DNA of 11,819 nt from Acinetobacter sp. (GTDB lineage Bacteria > Pseudomonadota > Gammaproteobacteria > Pseudomonadales > Moraxellaceae): positions 1 to 11,819 of the forward strand of contig SSHD01000004.1 of the NCBI GenBank assembly GCA_008017255.1. The letters run 5' to 3'. A model generated the notes under the pieces. That model was not told the DNA's origin. It did no database searches and worked only from the letters and a program-made list of their open reading frames with translations. The position numbers were made by a program, and so were the translations under genes. This document shows, piece after piece, positions 8,493-11,819 of this stretch (positions are counted from its first letter, which is position 1; each line of letters opens with the position of its first letter).

Positions 8493-8521
8493 AATCTAAG
8501 AATAAAAACCCGATTTGTCAA
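8493..8521 (-). promoter_or_regulatory. Strong sigma-70 promoter of the lipoprotein operon
   Basis: On the minus strand a perfect TTGACA (8516-8521) is followed after 17 bases by TAGATT (8493-8498). Transcription would start within or next to a run of G residues followed by eight T residues. It gives a 5' leader of about 55 bases, AT-rich apart from that G run. Confidence 0.8.
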
Positions 8522-8649
8522 TTATTTTAAATTTTGGGATGCAAGCAGCAAGTGCAATAGCATAAAAATTCTCCATTATTCCACTGAGTGTAAGCCAGCC
8601 TAAAGACTTCCTAGGTTGTACTAGCCTATACCTAATAGCAATTCACCTC

Positions 8650-8678
8650 TTGACGTAACAACATCCTATGCCTACCAT
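8650..8678 (+). promoter_or_regulatory. Likely promoter of the transglycosylase gene
   Basis: TTGACG (8650-8655) and TACCAT (8673-8678) are separated by 17 bases on the plus strand, giving a start near 8685. This is the best candidate upstream of the lytic transglycosylase; the -10 box is only moderate. Confidence 0.5.
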
Positions 8679-8705
8679 CCTTAGAAATTTGGCTTCATCT
8701 CTTGG

Positions 8706-9281
8706 TTGTTTCTCTTGCACATTTCTTCTCTTGCAACGCTGCGTACGAACAGCGCAATACCATGGGCTGTAAAAATCAGCCTGCTGCTGCTTGCCGTGAC
8801 CCTAAGTGCCTGTAGCAATATCAGCGGTTCGATGGCACAGCGTTCCAAGCAACTCTCATCGGGTCTACAAAGCGCTTATGCAGTCGCACCAAATACCGCC
8901 AATCGACTGTCGCCGATGATTATTCAAAGCTCAGAACAGCATGATGTTTCGCCAATATTACTTGCTGCAGTCATTCGCCAAGAATCCAACTATAAAAGCT
9001 CCGCCCGCTCACCGACTGGTGCGGTAGGTCTAACTCAGATTATTCCAAGTCATTGGCGGCAGTCTTGTCCAGGCAATTTATACGATGAAAATATCAACAT
9101 CAACTGTGGTGCTTATGTGTTGGCAAGCTACTATAAATCTGCCGGCAGTTGGCCTAAAGCACTGGCCTATTACAATGTCGGGCCGACTGGCTATAAACGC
9201 AGTTTTTGGACTCGGCACAAAGGCAAAAAATATGCACGCTCAGTCAAAAAGCATGAAAAAATCTTAAAAAACGCACTTTAA
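8706..9281 (+). CDS. Lytic transglycosylase (SLT domain) lipoprotein, start uncertain
   Basis: The product cleaves the MurNAc-GlcNAc bond of peptidoglycan to leave 1,6-anhydro ends. The SLT/goose-type lysozyme domain begins near LSPMIIQSSEQHDVSPILLAA; the catalytic Glu is Glu93 in AAVIRQESNYK, followed by SPTGAVGLTQIIP and the AYYNVGP block. Cys121 and Cys134 could pair. KISLLLLAVTLSAC is a lipoprotein signal with lipobox LSAC, so the enzyme should be anchored to a membrane. The open frame contains no ATG before the signal; the first candidate is TTG at 8706, without a ribosome binding site. An ATG at 8762 is one base out of frame; one A fewer in the AAAAA run (8771-8775) would give MGCKISLLLLAVTLSAC, a compact lipoprotein signal. 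The 5' end is therefore either mis-sequenced, mutated or an unusual TTG start. Confidence 0.85.
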   Translation: MFLLHISSLATLRTNSAIPWAVKISLLLLAVTLSACSNISGSMAQRSKQLSSGLQSAYAVAPNTANRLSPMIIQSSEQHDVSPILLAAVIRQESNYKSSARSPTGAVGLTQIIPSHWRQSCPGNLYDENININCGAYVLASYYKSAGSWPKALAYYNVGPTGYKRSFWTRHKGKKYARSVKKHEKILKNAL

Positions 9282-9295
9282 ATTGAACTGGCAAT

Positions 9296-9326
9296 AAAAA
9301 ACCATGCCTGAGTCGCATGGTTTTTT
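9296..9326. terminator. Bidirectional terminator between transglycosylase gene and cysK
   Basis: A perfect 12-bp stem AAAAAACCATGC / GCATGGTTTTTT with a 7-base loop lies between two convergent genes. The A run on one side and T run on the other make it usable from both directions. Confidence 0.88.
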
Positions 9327-9340
9327 ATCTGTGATGAAGA

Positions 9341-10342
9341 CTAAGCCTCGTCAAACAAACCTTCAAATAACACCGAAGATAAATAACGTTCGCCGCTATC
9401 GGGTAAAATCACCACAATGGTTTTGCCTGCATTTTCAGGGCGTTCAGCCAGTTGCGCCGCTGCTGCCAATGCCGCACCACTTGCAATACCGACTAAAATC
9501 CCTTCTTGCGTTGCACACTGTCTTGCCCACTGCACCGCATCTGCACTATTTACCGTTAAGACTTCATCCACTAAGTCTAAGTCTAAGTTTTTAGAGATAA
9601 AATTCGCGCCTATGCCCTGAATTTTATGCGGTGCAGGGGTGATGCTTTCACCACGTCTAGCTTGGCTGATGATGGCAGATTCAGCAGGTTCAACCGCAAC
9701 CGAATACAATGGCTTGTTTTGGACTTGCTCAAAATAACGTGAAATGCCTGTAATGGTACCGCCCGTACCAACCCCTGCCACTAATATATCCACTTGACCA
9801 TTAGTCGCTTGCCAAATCTCTGGTCCAGTCGTAGTCGCATGTATTTGTGGATTAGCTGGGTTTTCAAATTGCTGTGGTAAAAAATACAGCGCTGGGTTTT
9901 CAGTAACCAAACGCACCGCTTCATCTATCGCGCCTTTCATACCTTTTGCAGGATCTGTCAGGACTAAATTTGCTCCGAGTGCTTTTAAGACTTTGCGACG
10001 CTCCAAGCTCATGCTCGATGGCATGGTGAGGGTAATGGCATAACCTTTTGCAGCCGCGACGAATGCCAATGCAATTCCTGTATTCCCACTAGTCGGTTCA
10101 ACAATATGCATCCCTGCTTTAAGTACGCCACGTTGTTCAGCATCGGCGATCATAGCCGCACCAATACGACATTTGACCGAAAATGCAGGGTTACGGCTTT
10201 CTATTTTTGCAAGTACCGTTGCGCCTGTTTTAATCAGCCGATTGATACGAACTAAAGGTGTATTACCAATGGCTTCGGCATTATTGGCATAGACAGCTAT
10301 ACCTAAATTTTCAGGTGTTGGAAATTGTTGATCGGTAGACAT
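9341..10342 (-). CDS. cysK: Cysteine synthase A (O-acetylserine sulfhydrylase)
   Basis: This PLP enzyme makes L-cysteine from O-acetyl-L-serine and sulfide in the cytoplasm. The sequence follows E. coli CysK closely: [11 protein letters not shown] (about 26-36), the PLP lysine Lys57 in [18 protein letters not shown] (84-89) for substrate binding, the GTGGT phosphate loop (192-196), [11 protein letters not shown], and PDSGERYLS (314-322) near the end. The KCRIGAAMI and [14 protein letters not shown] blocks point to CysK rather than CysM. At 333 residues it is slightly longer than E. coli CysK because of an N-terminal extension of about 15 residues. The start is supported by AAGGA 7 bases before the ATG. 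It is monocistronic, bounded by terminators on both sides. Confidence 0.95.
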   Translation of the reverse strand: MSTDQQFPTPENLGIAVYANNAEAIGNTPLVRINRLIKTGATVLAKIESRNPAFSVKCRIGAAMIADAEQRGVLKAGMHIVEPTSGNTGIALAFVAAAKGYAITLTMPSSMSLERRKVLKALGANLVLTDPAKGMKGAIDEAVRLVTENPALYFLPQQFENPANPQIHATTTGPEIWQATNGQVDILVAGVGTGGTITGISRYFEQVQNKPLYSVAVEPAESAIISQARRGESITPAPHKIQGIGANFISKNLDLDLVDEVLTVNSADAVQWARQCATQEGILVGIASGAALAAAAQLAERPENAGKTIVVILPDSGERYLSSVLFEGLFDEA

Positions 10343-10378
10343 GTTATTTCCTTATTCGAGTTGGAATGCGTTTGGATT

Positions 10379-10407
10379 ATTATAGGCTGATTCCGCCAAA
10401 AAGCACT
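10379..10407 (-). promoter_or_regulatory. Probable cysK promoter
   Basis: A perfect TATAAT lies at 10379-10384 on the minus strand, 36 bases before the cysK start codon. The matching -35 position (AGTGCT) is poor. A weak -35 box would be compatible with activator control, as for CysB-dependent cys genes elsewhere, but no CysB site can be identified by eye. Confidence 0.5.
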
Positions 10408-10445
10408 GCTGTGTAATTTGCTATTTTGTATATGTTTATGCTGAA

Positions 10446-10483
10446 AAAAAACCAATTACTCACGGATGAATAATTGGTTTTTT
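10446..10483. terminator. Bidirectional terminator between cysK and the two-gene cassette
   Basis: A 13-bp perfect stem AAAAAACCAATTA / TAATTGGTTTTTT encloses a 12-base loop. In the minus direction it ends transcription of the cassette before cysK; its T run on that side is eight bases. Confidence 0.85.
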
Positions 10484-10496
10484 GTTAAATATTAAC

Positions 10497-10551
10497 TAGT
10501 TTGGCATTCCACCTGAGAAGTGTACTTCGCAGGGGTGGAACGAGACAATAG
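10497..10551 (+). repeat. Palindromic repeat, copy A
   Basis: The left arm TAGTTTGGCATTCCACC and right arm GGTGGAACGAGACAATAG are shared, in opposite orientation, with the copy near 11391-11430. TTCCACC pairs with GGTGGAA. Between them TGAGAAGT and ACTTCGCA pair with one A-G mismatch, giving a long hairpin with a two-base bulge. It lies between the last cassette gene and its terminator. It looks like a dispersed REP-type element, but the copy number in the genome cannot be seen here. Confidence 0.7.
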
Positions 10552-10556
10552 AAGTT

Positions 10557-10871
10557 TTAAGGAGAAAATACTATTGTCTTAAATAATACCTTATCTTTTT
10601 TATCTAAGTAAACATGTCCAAATTTAACTACTCCTAAGCGATAAATGCGCACCTTATTACATCTTAAAAGCTCTTTTTTTGATATACCCTCAATCTCTCC
10701 TAGGGGACAATTATCAGTTTGAAAAGTAGCACTAATTAAATCGTCTAACTGCTCAACTGTCATGGACAATTCAACTTTATCAAAAGATTTCTCCAAGTAA
10801 GTGTACCGAAGAAATTGATAAACAAAAAATATAAGAATTAATGATACTCCTAAAACTAGCCATTTTTTCAT
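10557..10871 (-). CDS. Small membrane-anchored protein, possible immunity partner
   Basis: The 104-residue product starts MKKWLVLGVSLILIFFVYQF, an uncleaved membrane anchor, and then a soluble part of about 80 residues. VELSMTVEQLDDLISATF resembles the first helix of BamE/SmpA-like small domains, and KFGHVYLDKKDKVLFKTIVF resembles their closing beta hairpin; this is a weak fold-level impression only. Two cysteines (in DNCPLG and LLRCNK) could form a disulfide if the domain is periplasmic. I chose the ATG at 10871 because AAGGTG lies 6-8 bases before it and overlaps the stop codon of the upstream gene; a GTG at 10880 would add three residues but has no ribosome binding site. Tight coupling to the preceding gene suggests joint expression. 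An immunity role is inference from position and membrane anchoring. Confidence 0.72.
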   Translation of the reverse strand: MKKWLVLGVSLILIFFVYQFLRYTYLEKSFDKVELSMTVEQLDDLISATFQTDNCPLGEIEGISKKELLRCNKVRIYRLGVVKFGHVYLDKKDKVLFKTIVFSP

Positions 10872-10876
10872 CTTTA

Positions 10877-11359
10877 TCACCTTGGATTAAATTCGTAAAG
10901 TTCTTGAGGTGGCGTTTTAGATCCTTGCGGAATGCTATAAACTTTGGGTGTATAGAAATATTTTAATTGTAAATAAATATCATTAGGTAATCCTGTATCT
11001 AAGAGTGTAAATCCAGCTTGTTTAAACCCTTCTGCTGATCTATGAGCGCAGCTATCAGGCCAAGTACTAGTAAGAATTGAAGTTGGAAAGCTTGACCAAT
11101 AACTTAAAGCAGCCTGATCCTGTGCTTTGCTTGTATTATTAAATACTAAAACTGTCGTGTCTCTTTTTTGAGCTTGATTTAACAAATAGTCTGAAAAGGA
11201 TGATCCTAAGGGTGTTGAATTGCCAAAGCTATATACGCCTGCCCCAGTAGTAGACGTAGCAGAATGACCAAAAGGACTGGTTTTCGTCCAACCATTCATC
11301 ACGAAAGCAATACCTTGCCCCGTCACATTACTCAATTCATAATCAGAAAGCTCTCTCAT
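10877..11359 (-). CDS. Protein with class II microcin-like leader and unassigned C-terminal domain
   Basis: From the ATG at 11359 the 160-residue product opens MRELSDYELSNVTGQG. This matches the pattern of double-glycine export leaders (LSxxELxxVxGG) at every key position except the final Gly, which is Gln, and recalls the MRELxxxELxxV start of class II microcins. After a hydrophobic patch (IAFVMNGW), the domain shows GHSATS (His32), VYSFGNSTPLG, a basic-hydrophobic RDTTVLVFNN strand and DSCAHRSAEGFKQAGF (Cys104). A His early and a Cys late would suit a permuted papain-like (NlpC/P60 or LRAT type) hydrolase, but this is inference. There is no Sec signal peptide. The frame stays open upstream to a TTG at 11518, but that extension reads straight through a palindromic repeat and a 16-base palindrome. 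No good ribosome binding site precedes the ATG, so the start is not settled. Confidence 0.65.
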   Translation of the reverse strand: MRELSDYELSNVTGQGIAFVMNGWTKTSPFGHSATSTTGAGVYSFGNSTPLGSSFSDYLLNQAQKRDTTVLVFNNTSKAQDQAALSYWSSFPTSILTSTWPDSCAHRSAEGFKQAGFTLLDTGLPNDIYLQLKYFYTPKVYSIPQGSKTPPQELYEFNPR

Positions 11360-11375
11360 TGATAGTGAATTATTT

Positions 11376-11391
11376 AACAGATTAATCTGTT
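11376..11391. promoter_or_regulatory. Perfect 16-base palindrome, operator-like
   Basis: AACAGATTAATCTGTT is its own reverse complement and lies 16 bases upstream of the ATG at 11359, next to the palindromic repeat. Its size and symmetry fit a dimeric repressor site, but no regulator gene is nearby. Confidence 0.4.
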
Positions 11392-11430
11392 GCCTCGTTC
11401 CACCGCTGTGCGGTGGAATGCCAAACTGGT
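11391..11430 (-). repeat. Palindromic repeat, copy B (inverted relative to copy A)
   Basis: On the minus strand it reads AGTTTGGCATTCCACC, a short GCACAGC centre, then GGTGGAACGAGGCAACAG. The arms match copy A at 10497-10551 with only a few differences, but the centre is shorter. TTCCACCGC and GCGGTGGAA form a 9-bp hairpin with a TGT loop. It lies in the 5' leader of the microcin-leader gene. Confidence 0.7.
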
Positions 11431-11545
11431 AGAGGCCTAAATTCCAAATAAAATTAAAAGAACCAATTAAATGATAAGCAATACCACAACTCCCTACAAC
11501 CGTGGTTGGCACGATCAACTAAACAGGATTAGAACGCTTAAAATA

Positions 11546-11576
11546 ATTATAGTTACAATACGTTTGCATTCTGCAA
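11546..11576 (-). promoter_or_regulatory. Candidate promoter of the two-gene cassette
   Basis: A perfect TATAAT (11546-11551) is preceded by TTGCAG (11571-11576) at 19 bases, longer than ideal. It lies between the rRNA terminator and the cassette and would give a leader of about 180 bases before the ATG at 11359, carrying copy B and the palindrome. Confidence 0.45.
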
Positions 11577-11586
11577 TAGCCGCCCA

Positions 11587-11624
11587 ACAAAAAACACCCC
11601 CTCTGCATAAGCGGAGGGGGTGTT
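11587..11624 (-). terminator. Rho-independent terminator of the rRNA operon
   Basis: AACACCCCCTCTGC pairs with GCGGAGGGGGTGTT (14 bp with one G-U pair) around an ATAA loop. On the minus strand it is followed by a run of T. It begins 11 bases after the 5S 3' end. Confidence 0.92.
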
Positions 11625-11635
11625 AGTATTTAAAA

Positions 11636-11749
11636 GCTGGCGATGACTTACTCTCACATGGCAAACGCCACACTACCATCAGCGCGAAGAGGTTTCACTT
11701 CTGAGTTCGGGAAGGGATCAGGTGGTTCACTCTTGCTATTGTCGCCAGC
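11636..11749 (-). rRNA. rrf: 5S ribosomal RNA
   Basis: Read on the minus strand, GCTGGCGACAATAGC at the 5' end pairs with GTCATCGCCAGC at the 3' end as helix I. The conserved core includes CCACCTGATCCCTTCCCGAA, CTCAGAAGTGAAAC and GATGGTAGTGTGG. The length of about 114 bases fits Acinetobacter-type 5S rRNA; the exact ends may differ by a base or two. It is the last gene of an rRNA operon that continues beyond the window. Confidence 0.96.
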
Positions 11750-11819
11750 AAACTGTTTTGGCTTTGGGTGGTCTTAACATTGAACTCATTTTTAAGTTCG
11801 TGCCACTTAGTACCGAAAG
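11750..11819 (-). other. 23S-5S intergenic spacer of the rRNA operon (partial)
   Basis: The 70 bases upstream of the 5S gene on the minus strand contain no gene and are most simply the spacer to 23S rRNA. The 23S 3' end is not recognisable within the window. Confidence 0.5.

Noticed and set aside
8669..8771. Small plus-strand frame starting MPTILRNLASS
   Set aside because: Its ATG lies before the predicted transcription start, it has no ribosome binding site, and it ends inside the transglycosylase signal-peptide region.
9341..10342. CysM (cysteine synthase B)
   Set aside because: The blocks around the PLP lysine, [14 protein letters not shown] and the C-terminal PDSGERYLS follow CysK closely.
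10871..10880. GTG start for the small membrane protein
   Set aside because: The ATG nine bases later has a proper AAGGTG ribosome binding site; the GTG has none.
1..11819. CRISPR arrays, tRNA genes, insertion sequences
   Set aside because: No regularly spaced repeats, cloverleaf or transposase frame could be seen on either strand.

Overview
The window looks like chromosomal DNA from an Acinetobacter-type gammaproteobacterium. It is AT-rich, its 5S rRNA and its creC/creD, ygiQ and cysK products fit that group, and all genes recognised are of ordinary chromosomal type. There is no insertion sequence, phage block or CRISPR array.

Left part (1-4126). A truncated minus-strand gene for a secreted, probably NTF2-like protein diverges from creC. 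The sensor kinase gene creC is split by a one-base frameshift at about 1488-1492. The inner-membrane protein gene creD follows and ends at a strong terminator. The response regulator gene creB, which normally precedes creC, is not there. After the terminator come a 67-residue ORF with a good ribosome binding site and a RidA-family gene.

Middle (4123-8430, all minus strand). A membrane-anchored DUF2726 protein overlaps the ridA-like gene tail to tail and has a clear promoter. Next are the large radical-SAM protein YgiQ and a two-gene operon for uncharacterised lipoproteins, which has its own sigma-70 promoter and terminator.

Right part (8650-11819). A plus-strand lytic transglycosylase lipoprotein has no ATG in frame, and a one-base change in an A5 run would supply one. 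It converges on cysK (minus strand) across a bidirectional terminator. Beyond cysK lies a minus-strand two-gene cassette. Its first gene codes for a protein whose N-terminus closely resembles the double-glycine leaders of class II microcins, joined to a roughly 145-residue domain with a possible His/Cys hydrolase layout. Its second gene codes for a small membrane-anchored protein in the position expected of an immunity partner. Two inverted copies of a palindromic repeat bracket this cassette: one lies between the terminator and the second gene, the other in the 5' leader of the first. The window ends in the 3' end of an rRNA operon (5S gene and terminator, minus strand).

The most interesting features are the microcin-leader cassette with its repeats and palindromic operator-like site, the orphaned and frameshifted creC, and the apparent start-region indel in the transglycosylase gene.
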